Assembly: GCF_012349115.1 (NCBI RefSeq)
Contig: NZ_PQIG01000013.1
Location: forward strand, 62,001 to 126,000
Origin: Rhizobium ruizarguesonis
Lineage (GTDB): Bacteria; Pseudomonadota; Alphaproteobacteria; Rhizobiales; Rhizobiaceae
Length of the DNA: 64,000 bases
Direction of reading: 5' to 3'
A program made the position numbers and the translations under genes. Positions within the stretch are counted from its first letter, which is position 1. Each line of letters begins with the position of its first letter. A model generated the notes under the pieces. The model made no database searches and had not been told where the DNA came from. It was given only the letters and a program-made list of their open reading frames with translations. Below are positions 53,335-62,496 of the stretch, one piece after another.

Positions 53335-53575
53335 CTGTTTTACCTCTGTTTTTTAGTTTGGCAGACGGTAAACCCAAACGTGCAAAGACGCGGTGAAGCC
53401 GCATGGTAAAAATTCAGGAATCTTTCGACGTTTAAAACCTCGTAGCGTCATCGGAGCGACGGGTCGAGAGCCTCGAACATACGCTTGCGAGCGGGGCATT
53501 TCGTTGCTCCGTCTCGCACACGTCCGCCGCAGCAAAGGCCTGTTTCCGCTATTTGGTCGGGAACTCGAAATAAGA

Positions 53576-54127
53576 TCAAACCCGATCAGATTTCGCCAAT
53601 CCGGCAGAGAAGGCCGTCAGCAAGGCCTTTCCTGGGATCCAGTCCTCAAGGCCGCTTTGCCCGTTGATATGGCCGAAAGGTCCGATCGCGACAAGACCGC
53701 TGCCCCACAGATCCGCTCGCGCATGGGCATGGTCGAGCGTGCCGAAGGGATCATCGGCGCTTGCGATAATCAGAGTGGGGAAGCGTATTTTTTGCGATGG
53801 CGTATTTGCGAATCCGGCCGCCTCCTCAGGAAATGAATCGGACTGCGGATCTGGAACCGCCACAAGAAATGCTCCGGCAACGGCAAGCGAAGAAACCTGC
53901 TGCCAATGAGCAACCAGCAGACAGGCAAGGCTATGGGCGACCAGCAGGGGAGGGGTCGCCGATGCGCCGACGGCGCGTTCCAGAGCTGAAATCCAGTCCG
54001 CCAGATCGGGTTTTTCCCAACTAGCCGGTTGGAAACGCCGCATGTCCGGGTTCGACCTTTCCCAGCGGGTTTGCCAATGAGTCTCGCCCGAACCGCCAAT
54101 TCCCGGCAATATGATGATGTCCTTCAT
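53576..54127 (-). CDS. RBBP9/YdeN-family alpha/beta hydrolase
   Basis: A 183-aa serine hydrolase of the RBBP9 type. The chain begins KDIIILPGIGGSGETHWQ; the nucleophile is in VAHSLACLL (A-H-S-L-A), the Asp in IIASADDPFG and the His in GPFGHINGQSGL. MKDIIILPG is the start, with AAAGGAAAA ahead of it; the upstream frame is not natural. It is divergent from an Lrp-family gene, and a palindrome lies between them. Confidence 0.88.
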   Translation of the reverse strand: MKDIIILPGIGGSGETHWQTRWERSNPDMRRFQPASWEKPDLADWISALERAVGASATPPLLVAHSLACLLVAHWQQVSSLAVAGAFLVAVPDPQSDSFPEEAAGFANTPSQKIRFPTLIIASADDPFGTLDHAHARADLWGSGLVAIGPFGHINGQSGLEDWIPGKALLTAFSAGLAKSDRV

Positions 54128-54154
54128 GTGTTTTCCTTTGATCATCCGCGCAGG

Positions 54155-54173
54155 TGAAAATGATGCATTTTCA
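54155..54173. promoter_or_regulatory. Putative Lrp-family operator
   Basis: TGAAAATG-ATG-CATTTTCA is a perfect 8-bp inverted repeat in the 110 bp between the divergent hydrolase and Lrp-family genes. AT-rich palindromes like this are typical Lrp/AsnC sites. A smaller GATCAT repeat lies either side of it. Confidence 0.6.
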
Positions 54174-54237
54174 TTTGCTTCGGAATGAATGATCATCGGA
54201 AAACCACGTCCCTCTCCGATGATTTTAAGGTGATTCC

Positions 54238-54714
54238 ATGGCTTTTCAGGAAAACAATCGGGTACTGCTCGATCCAACCGATATCGCCATTATCGAAGCG
54301 ATGCAGGAAAATGGACGCATTGCGATTTCCGAACTCGGTCGACGGGTCGGGCTCTCTCAGCCGGCAGCATCAGAACGGGTCAAGCGGCTGGAAGACCGCG
54401 GCATCATTGTCGGTTACTCCGCCCGTATCGACCCCACCGCTTTGGGAATTGGAATGACGGCTGTGCTTCGCTTGCGCACGACGCATGAGCATATCAAGGC
54501 CTGTCTGAAACAGTTCGCGGAGATGCCGCAGGTCATGGAAGTATTGCGCCTCACTGGAGAGGACTGTTTTCTTTTGAAGGTGCTGGTTCCGTCGCCGGGA
54601 GAGTTGGAAACGATCGTTGACACGATCGCGCGATTTGGGGCCGTGACGACATCTCTGGTGTTGCGCAGCGAGAATCCGAAGCCGATTGGACGCGCCCTGC
54701 TGCAGCGCCCTTGA
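54238..54714 (+). CDS. Lrp/AsnC-family transcriptional regulator
   Basis: A 158-aa feast/famine regulator. The HTH (LDPTDIAIIEAMQENGRIAI, LGRRVGLSQPAASERVKRL) fills residues about 12-60, and the RAM ligand domain follows (MTAVLRLRTTHEH, VMEVLRLTGEDCFLLKV). Members often control the adjacent divergent gene in response to an amino acid. tRNA-Ser lies immediately downstream on the other strand. Confidence 0.94.
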   Translation: MAFQENNRVLLDPTDIAIIEAMQENGRIAISELGRRVGLSQPAASERVKRLEDRGIIVGYSARIDPTALGIGMTAVLRLRTTHEHIKACLKQFAEMPQVMEVLRLTGEDCFLLKVLVPSPGELETIVDTIARFGAVTTSLVLRSENPKPIGRALLQRP

Positions 54715-54777
54715 GAATAACAAAGCTTCCGCGTCCGGCTCAGGATGCGGTTTGAATCAATATTGAAAATGAAGGTA

Positions 54778-54867
54778 TGGCGGACAGGGTGGGATTCGAA
54801 CCCACGGTACGCTTTCACGTACACACGCGTTCCAGGCGTGCGCCTTAAACCACTCGGCCACCTGTCC
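54778..54867 (-). tRNA. tRNA-Ser (anticodon GGA)
   Basis: Read on the minus strand the gene begins GGACAGGTGGCCGAGTGG and closes with CCTGTCC. The anticodon loop CTGGAACG gives GGA, decoding UCC and UCU. A long variable arm (GTGTACGTGAAAGCGTACC) and the T-arm GGGTTCGAATCCC are present, as expected for serine. CCA is encoded at 54780-54778, after a G discriminator. Confidence 0.95.
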
Positions 54868-54916
54868 TTTTTTGGCGTTCGCGCCCGGATAGGAGCAAAT
54901 CGTCGGAACGGCGCGA

Positions 54917-54944
54917 TATATACCGATGAATTTTTGCCGATCAA
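54917..54944 (-). promoter_or_regulatory. Sigma-70 promoter of tRNA-Ser
   Basis: TTGATC (54944-54939), 16 bases, TATATA (54922-54917) on the minus strand, about 50 bp upstream of the tRNA. Confidence 0.55.
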
Positions 54945-55095
54945 CCGAAATCTAACAGTTTTTTGACTTCTTGCGATAAAACTCGCCTCGGCCCCTCCAT
55001 TGTGCTTCACCTCATCGATGACTATGTAATTCTCGAAGGTGGAGAATGGCGCGGCCGGCCGGAATTGTCCGGCATATCGAGCGTCGGAGGAATTG

Positions 55096-55413
55096 ATGCG
55101 TTTCCTGTTGCGTCTGGCGAGTCTTGTCGCGCTTGCGGCGGCCGTGATTGCCGGGACCATCGATTCGATCCAATCGGTTGCCGCGTCTTCCGTGGTGATG
55201 ACGCCGATCTCCGATGCCTGGCAGGATGTCAGCCCGACAACCCTCACGTCGCTACAATCCTCCCTTTCCTATTATATCCACCCGCGTTTCTACACCTTCA
55301 TCTTCCAGTGGCTGATGCTGCAGCCGGCCTTTGCCGTTTTCCTGGTGATCGCGCTGCTTCTGTGGATGATCGGCTACAAGAAGCCGCCAGTGGCGGGTCG
55401 CTTCACCGCATAG
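55096..55413 (+). CDS. Small membrane protein (105 aa)
   Basis: A 105-aa protein with an N-terminal hydrophobic segment (FLLRLASLVALAAAVIAGTI), which may be a signal anchor, and a second helix near the C-terminus (QPAFAVFLVIALLLWMIGY). CGGAGG precedes the ATG. The polar middle part (SPTTLTSLQSSLSYYIHPRF) should face the periplasm. The family is not recognised. Confidence 0.75.
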   Translation: MRFLLRLASLVALAAAVIAGTIDSIQSVAASSVVMTPISDAWQDVSPTTLTSLQSSLSYYIHPRFYTFIFQWLMLQPAFAVFLVIALLLWMIGYKKPPVAGRFTA

Positions 55414-55730
55414 CAAGGTGGTTCTGCCAACACGATCCGGCGAGAAATCCGGGTGGGCATCGCCCGCTCTTCTATCTCTATATTTGCCGCCGGATTGGCT
55501 AGAAAATCCGCATTCCCATGCGAGGAATGTCCAAAAATCAGCCCCGAAGAGCTGATTTTCGGCAATCGCTGCAAATCTTTACCAGCTGAAAAATTTCTGG
55601 TGAATTTTTCCGTGAGCCATGCAAGGATGCGCCCAGCCAGGCCTCCGGGGGGAGGTCGGTGGTTCCGCAGACATGCCCGAAAAGGGCTTGCGGGAGGACC
55701 CCTAACGAATAGCAACAACAGGGCTGCACA
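55414..55730 (+). other. Leader region of the nucleoside operon
   Basis: A 317-bp gap before the nucleoside-binding protein gene. It holds a short AAAATCAGC/GCTGATTTT hairpin and must hold the operon promoter. I see no known riboswitch, no clear sigma-70 boxes and no operator that can be assigned. The regulator of the operon is not in the window. Confidence 0.4.
55534..55559. terminator. Hairpin with A and T flanks, possible two-way terminator
   Basis: AAAATCAGC-CCCGAAGA-GCTGATTTT is a 9-bp perfect stem about 120 bp past the small membrane protein gene. The stem is AT-rich and the T-run is part of the stem, so it is a weak terminator. Confidence 0.4.
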
Positions 55731-56723
55731 ATGAAAAAATCCCTTCTCACTCTCTTTGCCGTGGCTGCCATGTCGACGACGGCGCTTGCTGCCGATGTCA
55801 AGCCGGCGCTGGTTTACGGCACCGGCGGGAAGTTCGATAAATCCTTCAACGAGGCGGCCTATAACGGTGCCGAGAAGTTCAAGGCCGAGACCGGCATTGC
55901 CTATCGCGACTTCGAGCCGACGGGCGACACCCAGGGCGAACAGGCCATCCGCAACTTCGCAAGCCGCGGTTTCAATCCGGTGGTTGCCGTTTCCTTCGCC
56001 TGGACTTCGGCCATCGAGAAGGTTGCAGCCGAATTCCCTGATACCAAGTTCATCATCGTTGACTCCGTCGTCGACAAGCCGAACGTCCGCTCGGTTGTCT
56101 ACAAGGAAGAGGAAGGCTCCTACCTCGTCGGCGTTCTCGCCGGCATGGCGTCGAAGTCAGGCAAGGTCGGCTTCGTCGGCGGCATGGACATCCCGCTGAT
56201 CCGCAAGTTCGAATGCGGCTACGAGCAGGGCGCACGCTCCGTCAAGGCCGATATCGAAGTCTTCCAGAACATGACCGGCACGACGGGCGCTGCCTGGAAC
56301 GACCCGGTCCGCGGCGGCGAGCTCACCAAGAACCAGATCGACCAGGGCGCTGACGTCGTCTATGCGGCAGCCGGTGCCACCGGTCTCGGCGTTCTGCAGA
56401 CGGCCGCTGACAACAAGAAGCTGTCGATCGGCGTCGACTCCAACCAGAATTATCTGCATCCGGGCTCGGTCCTGACCTCGATGGTCAAGCGCGTCGACCT
56501 CGCCGTCTACAACGCCTACAACGACACCAAGAACGACAAGTTCACCGGCGGCGTCCAGGCGCTCGGCGTCAAGGAAGACGGTGTTGGCGCCGCGATCGAT
56601 GAGCACAACAAGTCGCTGATCACGCCGGAAATGCAGGCTGCCGTCGACAAGGCCAAGGCCGACATCATCGCGGGAACCATCAAGGTTCACGATTACACCT
56701 CGGACAACGCTTGCCCGAAGTGA
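55731..56723 (+). CDS. BMP-family nucleoside ABC transporter substrate-binding protein
   Basis: A 330-aa periplasmic binding protein of the basic membrane protein (PnrA-like) family, which binds nucleosides. A signal peptide (LLTLFAVAAMSTTALA) precedes ADVKPALVYGTGGKFDKSFNEAAYNGAEK, the family beginning. VVAVSFAWTSAIEKVA and GKVGFVGGMDIPLIRKFECGYEQG are further hallmarks. There is no lipobox, so it is soluble. A strong terminator follows before the ATPase gene, which should raise its level relative to the membrane parts. Confidence 0.94.
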   Translation: MKKSLLTLFAVAAMSTTALAADVKPALVYGTGGKFDKSFNEAAYNGAEKFKAETGIAYRDFEPTGDTQGEQAIRNFASRGFNPVVAVSFAWTSAIEKVAAEFPDTKFIIVDSVVDKPNVRSVVYKEEEGSYLVGVLAGMASKSGKVGFVGGMDIPLIRKFECGYEQGARSVKADIEVFQNMTGTTGAAWNDPVRGGELTKNQIDQGADVVYAAAGATGLGVLQTAADNKKLSIGVDSNQNYLHPGSVLTSMVKRVDLAVYNAYNDTKNDKFTGGVQALGVKEDGVGAAIDEHNKSLITPEMQAAVDKAKADIIAGTIKVHDYTSDNACPK

Positions 56724-56755
56724 TCCGCGCCCGAATGTGATCGACGATTGAGATC

Positions 56756-56797
56756 GGGCGTATGGCGGAGGGGATTTTCGCCATACGCCCTTTTCTT
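56756..56797 (+). terminator. Intra-operon terminator after the binding-protein gene
   Basis: GGGCGTATGGCG (56756-56767) and CGCCATACGCCC (56779-56790) form a perfect 12-bp stem followed by TTTTCTT. It lies between the binding protein and ATPase genes and probably lets through only part of the transcripts. Confidence 0.85.
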
Positions 56798-56811
56798 ATT
56801 TGGAGCCTGCA

Positions 56812-58323
56812 GTGACAGATAAGCCCGCTATTGAGCTTGTCGGCATCGACAAGAAATTCGGTGCCGTCCACGCCAACAAGGACATCAACCTTACCGTTGC
56901 CAGGGGGACGATCCACGGCATCATCGGTGAAAACGGCGCCGGCAAATCGACCCTGATGTCGATCATCTATGGTTTCTACCATGCCGACAGCGGCGAGATC
57001 CGCGTCAACGGCAATCCCGTCACCATCCGTGACAGCCAGGCGGCGATCGCCACCGGCATCGGCATGGTGCACCAGCATTTCATGCTGGTCGATAATTTCA
57101 CGGTGCTCGAAAACATCATGCTTGGCGCCGAAGGCGGCATGCTGCTGGCGAGGGGCGTCGCCTCGGCCCGTGCCGAGCTCAAGCGGCTGGAAACGGAATA
57201 TGGCCTGGAGGTCGATCCCGACGCGCTGATCGAGGAATTGCCGGTCGGCCTGCAGCAGCGTGTGGAGATCTTGAAAGCCATGTATCGCGGCGCCGAGATC
57301 CTGATCCTCGACGAGCCCACAGGCGTTTTGACGCCGGCGGAAGCCGATCATCTCTTCCGTATCCTCAAGGTACTGCGCGACCAGGGCAAGACGATCATCC
57401 TCATCACCCACAAGCTGCGCGAGATCATGGCGATCACCGATACCGTCTCGGTTATGCGCCGCGGAGAAATGGTCGCGACCCGCAAGACGTCGGAGACGAC
57501 GGTGGAGGAACTCGCCGAACTGATGGTCGGCCGCCGCGTGCTGCTGCGCGTGCAGAAGGGCGAGGCGAACCCTGGGGCCGCCGTGCTGTCCGTCCGCAAC
57601 CTCACGGTCAAGGACAATCGCGGCGTCACCATGGTCGACAATGTCTCTTTCGACGTGCGCGCCGGTGAGATCGTCGGCATCGCCGGTGTCGCCGGCAATG
57701 GCCAGTCCGAATTGCTGGAGGCGATTGCCGGCATCCGCAAGCCGACCTCCGGCGAAATCCTACTCGACGGCCAGACGATCGACAAAGCCGATCCCGCCCG
57801 CCTGCGTGATCTCGGCCTCGCTCATATTCCAGAGGACCGCCACCATATGGGCCTGGTGCTGAAATTCGAGGAATATGAAAATTCCGTGCTCGGTTACCAT
57901 CGCCGCCCGGCCTACAGCAAAGGCCCGCTGCTCGATCTCGAAGCGATCCGCAAGGATGCGATGGAGAAGATCGAGAAATACGACATCCGCCCGCCGAACC
58001 CGCGGCTGAAGACGGCGAATTTCTCCGGCGGCAACCAGCAGAAGATCGTCGTCGCCCGCGAGATCGAACGCGATCCGAAGATGCTGATCATCGGCCAGCC
58101 GACACGCGGCGTCGATATCGGCGCCATCGAATTCATCCACCGCCGGATCATCGAAATGCGCGACGCGGGCAAGGCGATCCTGCTCGTCTCCGTCGAACTC
58201 GATGAAATCCGCTCCCTTTCAGACCGTATCCTTGTCATGTTTGCCGGCCATGTCGTCGGCGAGAAGACGCCCGATGCCGGTGAACAGACCCTCGGCCTGA
58301 TGATGGCCGGCATTGCCGCATGA
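56812..58323 (+). CDS. Nucleoside ABC transporter ATP-binding protein, duplicated
   Basis: A 503-aa protein with two ABC domains. The first has a full Walker A (GENGAGKST near residue 38), a degenerate signature around ELPVGLQQRVEILKA and DEPTGVLTP; the second has a degenerate Walker A (GVAGNGQSEL), signature FSGGNQQKIVVARE and GQPTRGVD. This matches the RbsA/YufO type used by BMP importers. The GTG start reads MTDKPAIEL with GGAG upstream; a TTG four codons earlier is less likely. Confidence 0.94.
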   Translation: MTDKPAIELVGIDKKFGAVHANKDINLTVARGTIHGIIGENGAGKSTLMSIIYGFYHADSGEIRVNGNPVTIRDSQAAIATGIGMVHQHFMLVDNFTVLENIMLGAEGGMLLARGVASARAELKRLETEYGLEVDPDALIEELPVGLQQRVEILKAMYRGAEILILDEPTGVLTPAEADHLFRILKVLRDQGKTIILITHKLREIMAITDTVSVMRRGEMVATRKTSETTVEELAELMVGRRVLLRVQKGEANPGAAVLSVRNLTVKDNRGVTMVDNVSFDVRAGEIVGIAGVAGNGQSELLEAIAGIRKPTSGEILLDGQTIDKADPARLRDLGLAHIPEDRHHMGLVLKFEEYENSVLGYHRRPAYSKGPLLDLEAIRKDAMEKIEKYDIRPPNPRLKTANFSGGNQQKIVVAREIERDPKMLIIGQPTRGVDIGAIEFIHRRIIEMRDAGKAILLVSVELDEIRSLSDRILVMFAGHVVGEKTPDAGEQTLGLMMAGIAA

Positions 58324-58330
58324 GGCCTTT

Positions 58331-59434
58331 ATGAGCACTGCTTCCGTTCCGCTACCAAACTGGATCAATTACGGCCTCATCCCGATTTTGAACCTCGTCG
58401 TCGCCTTCCTGATCTCCGGCTTCGTCGTCTGGGTAATCGGTGAAAGCCCGCTCGATGCGCTGTCGCTGCTGATCCAGGGTGCGCTCGGCAATGGCGAAGG
58501 CATCGGCTTCACGCTGTATTACGCGACGAGCTTCATCTTCACCGGCCTCTCCGTCGCGGTGGCGATCCATGCCGGCCTGTTTAACATCGGCTCGGAAGGC
58601 CAGGCCTATGTCGGCGGCCTCGGCTGCGCACTGGTGGCGCTGGCGCTCGACCGCTACGTGCCGTGGTATGTGACGATGCCGATCGCGGTCGTTGGCGCCG
58701 GCCTGTTCGGTGCAGCCTGGGCCTTCATCCCGGCCTTCCTGCAGGCAAAACGCGGCAGCCACATCGTCATCACGACAATCATGTTTAACTATATCGGCGC
58801 AGCGCTCATGGTGTATCTCCTGGTGCATGTGCTGATCGTGCCGGGAAAAATGGCGCCGGAAACCCGCACCTTCCTTGAAGGCGGCCAATTGCCGAAGCTC
58901 GGCTGGGTCATGCAGCTGTTCGGCGCCAAGCTGGGGGCTGCCCCGTTCAACGTCTCCTTCATCATTGCGCTCGTCGTCAGCTACCTCGTCTGGTTGCTCA
59001 TCTGGCGCACCAAGCTCGGTTTCGAGATGCGCACGCTAGGCGTCAGCCCGACGGCGGCGGCCTATGCCGGCATCCCCTATGCCCGCACCGTGATCATCGC
59101 CATGCTGCTCTCCGGCGCGCTCGCCGGCATGATGGCGCTGAACCCCGTCATGGGCTCGTCGGCCCGCCTGCAGGTGGAGTTCGTCGGGGGTGCCGGCTTC
59201 GTCGGCATCGCCGTCTCGCTGATGGGCCGCAACCATCCGCTCGGCATCATCGTGGCGGCGATCCTCTTCGGCATCCTCTACCAGGGCGGCGACTGGATTT
59301 CCTTCGAAATGCCAAACATCACCCGCGAGATGATCCTCGTCATCCAGGGTCTGGTGATCCTCTTTGCCGGCGCGCTGGAATATATGTTCCGGCCGGCGAT
59401 GGTGCGCCTCTACCAACAGTTCAAGCGCGGTTAA
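58331..59434 (+). CDS. Nucleoside ABC transporter permease 1
   Basis: A 367-aa inner-membrane permease of the branched-chain amino acid/ribose type (NupP/YufP-like), about ten helices. Family markers are GLFNIGSEGQAYVGGLG, RGSHIVITTIMFNYIG and LNPVMGSSARLQVEFVGGAGFVGIAVSLMGRNHPLG. It starts at MSTASVPL, seven bases after the ATPase stop. Confidence 0.94.
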   Translation: MSTASVPLPNWINYGLIPILNLVVAFLISGFVVWVIGESPLDALSLLIQGALGNGEGIGFTLYYATSFIFTGLSVAVAIHAGLFNIGSEGQAYVGGLGCALVALALDRYVPWYVTMPIAVVGAGLFGAAWAFIPAFLQAKRGSHIVITTIMFNYIGAALMVYLLVHVLIVPGKMAPETRTFLEGGQLPKLGWVMQLFGAKLGAAPFNVSFIIALVVSYLVWLLIWRTKLGFEMRTLGVSPTAAAYAGIPYARTVIIAMLLSGALAGMMALNPVMGSSARLQVEFVGGAGFVGIAVSLMGRNHPLGIIVAAILFGILYQGGDWISFEMPNITREMILVIQGLVILFAGALEYMFRPAMVRLYQQFKRG

Positions 59435-59444
59435 GGAGCGGGCG

Positions 59445-60416
59445 ATGGATTATTATGACATCTTCATCAGCGTTCTGAGCTCGACCATCCGCCTGTCGAT
59501 CCCGCTGATCTTCACCGCCCTTGCCGGTCTGTTTTCGGAACGCGCCGGCATCTTCGATATCGGCCTCGAAGGCAAGATGCTGGGCTCGGCCTTCGCCGCC
59601 GCCTGCGTTGCCTATCTCACCGATTCGGCCTGGCTCGGCCTCGGTGCCGGCATCCTCTGTTCGGTGGCGCTGAGCCTGGTGCATGGCTTTGCCTCGATCA
59701 CCAATCGCGGCAACCAGATTGTGTCAGGCGTCGCGATCAACTTCTTCATCGCCGGCATCACCATCGTGCTCGGTCAGGCCTGGTTCGGCCAGGGCGGACG
59801 CACGCCGCAGCTGTCGCCGGAGTCGCGCTTCGCGCCGATCATCCTGCCAGGCGCCGATGCCGCCCGCGAGATACCGATCATCGGCCCGATCTATGCCAAT
59901 GTCATATCGGGCAACAATGTCCTCACCTATCTCGCCTTTCTCGCCGTGCCGTTTTCCTGGTGGGTGCTTTACCGCACACGCTTCGGCCTGCGGCTGCGCG
60001 CCGTCGGCGAAAACCCGGGCGCGGTCGATACAGCCGGTATCTCGGTCGCCTGGCTGCGTTACCGCGCCGTCATGTGTGCCGGCATTCTCTGCGGCTTTGC
60101 CGGCACCTATCTGGCAATCGCCCAGTCAGCCGCCTTCATCAAGGACATGTCGGCCGGCAAGGGCTATATCGCGCTTGCCGCTCTGGTCTTTGCCAAGTGG
60201 AAGCCGGTGCCCGTCATGTTTGCCTGCCTGCTCTTCGGCTTCCTCGATGCGCTGGCAAATTTCATGCAGGGAAAGCAGGTGCCGCTGATCGGCGAAGTGC
60301 CGGTTCAGGTCTTCCAGGCGCTGCCCTATGTTCTGACCTGTGTCCTGCTTGCCGGCTTCATCGGCGTTGCGACCCCGCCAAAAGCTGGTGGCGTGCCCTA
60401 TACGAAGGAGCGTTGA
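59445..60416 (+). CDS. Nucleoside ABC transporter permease 2
   Basis: A 323-aa permease (NupQ/YufQ-like), eight to nine helices. It has IFDIGLEGKMLGSAFAA, ITNRGNQIVSGVAINF and GKGYIALAALVFAKWKP. MDYYDIFISV is the start, preceded by AAGGAGCG; the longer frame from 59364 overlaps permease 1. cdd follows after one base. Confidence 0.94.
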   Translation: MDYYDIFISVLSSTIRLSIPLIFTALAGLFSERAGIFDIGLEGKMLGSAFAAACVAYLTDSAWLGLGAGILCSVALSLVHGFASITNRGNQIVSGVAINFFIAGITIVLGQAWFGQGGRTPQLSPESRFAPIILPGADAAREIPIIGPIYANVISGNNVLTYLAFLAVPFSWWVLYRTRFGLRLRAVGENPGAVDTAGISVAWLRYRAVMCAGILCGFAGTYLAIAQSAAFIKDMSAGKGYIALAALVFAKWKPVPVMFACLLFGFLDALANFMQGKQVPLIGEVPVQVFQALPYVLTCVLLAGFIGVATPPKAGGVPYTKER

Positions 60417-60417
60417 T

Positions 60418-60807
60418 ATGTCTCACGATCTGTTCGAAGCCGCCCGCGGCGCCATGGCCTTTGCCCATGCGCCCTATTCGAAATTCCCGGTCGGTGCGGC
60501 GATCCGCGCCGAGGACGGTAAGGTTTATACCGGCGCCAACGTCGAAAATCTCTCCTTTCCGCAAGGGTGGTGCGCCGAGCCGACGGCGATCGGCGCCATG
60601 ATCATGGGCGGCGCAAAGAAGATCGTCGAAATGGCCGTCATTGCCGAGAAGCTGCCGCTCTGCCCACCCTGCGGCGGCTGCCGCCAGAAGATCTCCGAAT
60701 TCGCCTCCAAGGAGACGAAGATCTACCTCTGCGATGAGGCGGGCGTGAAGAAGACCATGACGATGGAAGAGCTTCTTCCCTTCAGCTTCGAGACCGAACT
60801 CGGATGA
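60418..60807 (+). CDS. cdd: Cytidine deaminase
   Basis: It deaminates cytidine and deoxycytidine to uridine forms. The 129-aa enzyme is the small tetrameric type: zinc ligands are Cys in QGWCAEPTAIG with the catalytic Glu next to it, and the pair in PPCGGCRQ. AAGGAG precedes the ATG. It is coupled by ATGA to the next gene. Confidence 0.96.
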   Translation: MSHDLFEAARGAMAFAHAPYSKFPVGAAIRAEDGKVYTGANVENLSFPQGWCAEPTAIGAMIMGGAKKIVEMAVIAEKLPLCPPCGGCRQKISEFASKETKIYLCDEAGVKKTMTMEELLPFSFETELG

Positions 60808-61604
60808 AGGCGACAGTCAGCCTGCTCGCCGCACTGCTCGGGGGCATCAAGCCGCGCCACGGCATCGTGCTCGGCTCCGGTCTCGGCTCCCTCGTCGGTG
60901 AGCTGGACGGCGCCGTTCGTGTTCCCTATCGCGACCTGCCGGGCTTTCCCGTCAGCGCCGTCTCCGGACATGCCGGCGAAGTGGTCGCCGGCCGCCTCGG
61001 CGGCGTGCCCGTTATCATGCTCTCCGGCCGCGTGCATTATTACGAGAAGGGCGATGCCAACGCCATGCGCCTGCCGATCGAGGTGCTGAAGGCGCTCGGC
61101 GTCGAAGCGCTGATCCTGACCAATTCGGCCGGATCGTTGCGTGACGACATGCCGCCCGGTTCGGTGATGCAGATCATCGATCACATCAACTATTCCGGCA
61201 TGAACCCGCTGATCGGCGAGGAAAGCGATCACCGTTTCGTCGGCATGACCAATGCCTATGATTCAGGCCTTGCCGCGGCGATGCAAAGGGCAGCGGCAAA
61301 ACTTGAAATCGAGCTGGCACAGGGTGTCTATATGTGGTTCTCCGGTCCCAGCTTCGAAACGCCGGCCGAAATCCGCATGGCGCGCATCCTCGGCGCCGAT
61401 GCCGTCGGCATGTCGACGGTGCCCGAGGTCATCATCGCAAGAATGCTCGGCCTGAGGGTTGCAGCCGCCTCCGTTATCACCAACTATGGGGCAGGCATGA
61501 CCGGCAATGAGCTCAGCCATGAAGAAACCAAGGACATGGCGCCCATTGGCGGCGCCCGTCTCGCCGCCATATTGAAAGACATGATTGCGGCTGGAACAGG
61601 ATGA
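60804..61604 (+). CDS. punA: Purine nucleoside phosphorylase, trimeric type
   Basis: It splits purine nucleosides with phosphate. The 266-aa protein is of the trimeric PNP family: GIVLGSGLGSLVGEL, FPVSAVSGHAGEVVAG, SGRVHYYEKG, LTNSAGSLRDDMPPG, GPSFETPAEIRM and ITNYGAGMTGNELSHEE carry the phosphate, ribose and base contacts. ATG overlaps the cdd stop. Confidence 0.94.
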   Translation: MKATVSLLAALLGGIKPRHGIVLGSGLGSLVGELDGAVRVPYRDLPGFPVSAVSGHAGEVVAGRLGGVPVIMLSGRVHYYEKGDANAMRLPIEVLKALGVEALILTNSAGSLRDDMPPGSVMQIIDHINYSGMNPLIGEESDHRFVGMTNAYDSGLAAAMQRAAAKLEIELAQGVYMWFSGPSFETPAEIRMARILGADAVGMSTVPEVIIARMLGLRVAAASVITNYGAGMTGNELSHEETKDMAPIGGARLAAILKDMIAAGTG

Positions 61605-61656
61605 TTTTTGGGCCGGGTCGGCCTAAAATCTGAATCCTGTTCTACATTATATAGTG

Positions 61657-61705
61657 AGAGCATGACGTCGTCCGAAAACCGCTCACATTTTCGGCATCAT
61701 GCTCT
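61657..61705. repeat. Third intergenic repeat, copy 2
   Basis: AGAGCATGACGTCGTCCGAAA...TTTTCGGCATCATGCTCT: arms AGAGCATGA and TCATGCTCT with an inner CCGAAAA/TTTTCGG stem, a better hairpin than the copy at 52850. It sits inside the nucleoside operon between punA and deoC. Confidence 0.65.
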
Positions 61706-61718
61706 AGAGGAAGCAAAG

Positions 61719-62495
61719 ATGAATGGCCATTCCAACCGGGAAACGGCGGCTGTCGCCCTTTCTCTTCTCGATCTCACCAATTTGAAGGATGATTGCACCG
61801 AGGCGCAGATCGACACGCTCTGCGCCCGGGCGCAGACGCCCTACGGCAACAGTGCTGCGATCTGCATCTGGCCGCGGTTCGTCGCCCAGGCTCGCAATAT
61901 CCTTGGCACCGGGCATGCCGTGCGTATCGCGACCGTCGTCAACCTTCCCTCCGGCGATATGGAAGTGGCCGATGTCGCTGCCGAAGCACGCGAGGCGATT
62001 GCCGATGGCGCCGATGAGATCGATCTGGTCATCCCTTACCGCAAGCTGCTCGCCGGCAATGAGAAGGCGGTGACCGACATGGTCAAGGCCGTGCGCGCAG
62101 AATGCGCCGGCCCCGTCCTGCTGAAGGTCATCATCGAGACTGGCGAGCTGAAGGATGCGGCATTGATCCGCCATGCCTCCGAACTCGCCATCGATGCCGG
62201 CGCCGATTTCATCAAGACCTCCACCGGCAAGGTCGCCGTCAATGCGACGCTCGAAGCCGCCGACATCATGATCCGCGCTATCCGCGAAAGCGGCCGCAAG
62301 GTTGGCTTCAAGCCGTCAGGCGGTATCGGCTCGGTGGCCGATGCCGCACTCTATCTGAGCCTTGCCGAAACCATCATGACACCGGACTGGCCGATGCCAT
62401 CGACGTTCCGCTTCGGCGCTTCCGACCTGCTCGACGATATCCTGGCGGTTCTGAGCGGAACACAGTCGGCATCGGCTGCGGCGTCGGGCTACTGA
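61719..62495 (+). CDS. deoC: Deoxyribose-phosphate aldolase
   Basis: It cleaves 2-deoxyribose 5-phosphate to acetaldehyde and glyceraldehyde 3-phosphate. The 258-aa class I aldolase has the lysines of the active site in LLKVIIETGEL and DFIKTSTGKV, with an FKPSGGIGS phosphate loop. AGAGGAAG precedes the ATG. The frame extending upstream to 61608 runs through the hairpin repeat and is rejected. Confidence 0.96.
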   Translation: MNGHSNRETAAVALSLLDLTNLKDDCTEAQIDTLCARAQTPYGNSAAICIWPRFVAQARNILGTGHAVRIATVVNLPSGDMEVADVAAEAREAIADGADEIDLVIPYRKLLAGNEKAVTDMVKAVRAECAGPVLLKVIIETGELKDAALIRHASELAIDAGADFIKTSTGKVAVNATLEAADIMIRAIRESGRKVGFKPSGGIGSVADAALYLSLAETIMTPDWPMPSTFRFGASDLLDDILAVLSGTQSASAAASGY

Positions 62496-62496
62496 A

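Noticed and set aside
55414..55730. Purine riboswitch before the nucleoside operon
   Set aside because: I looked for the three-way junction core of purine riboswitches and did not find it; only a weak hairpin is present.
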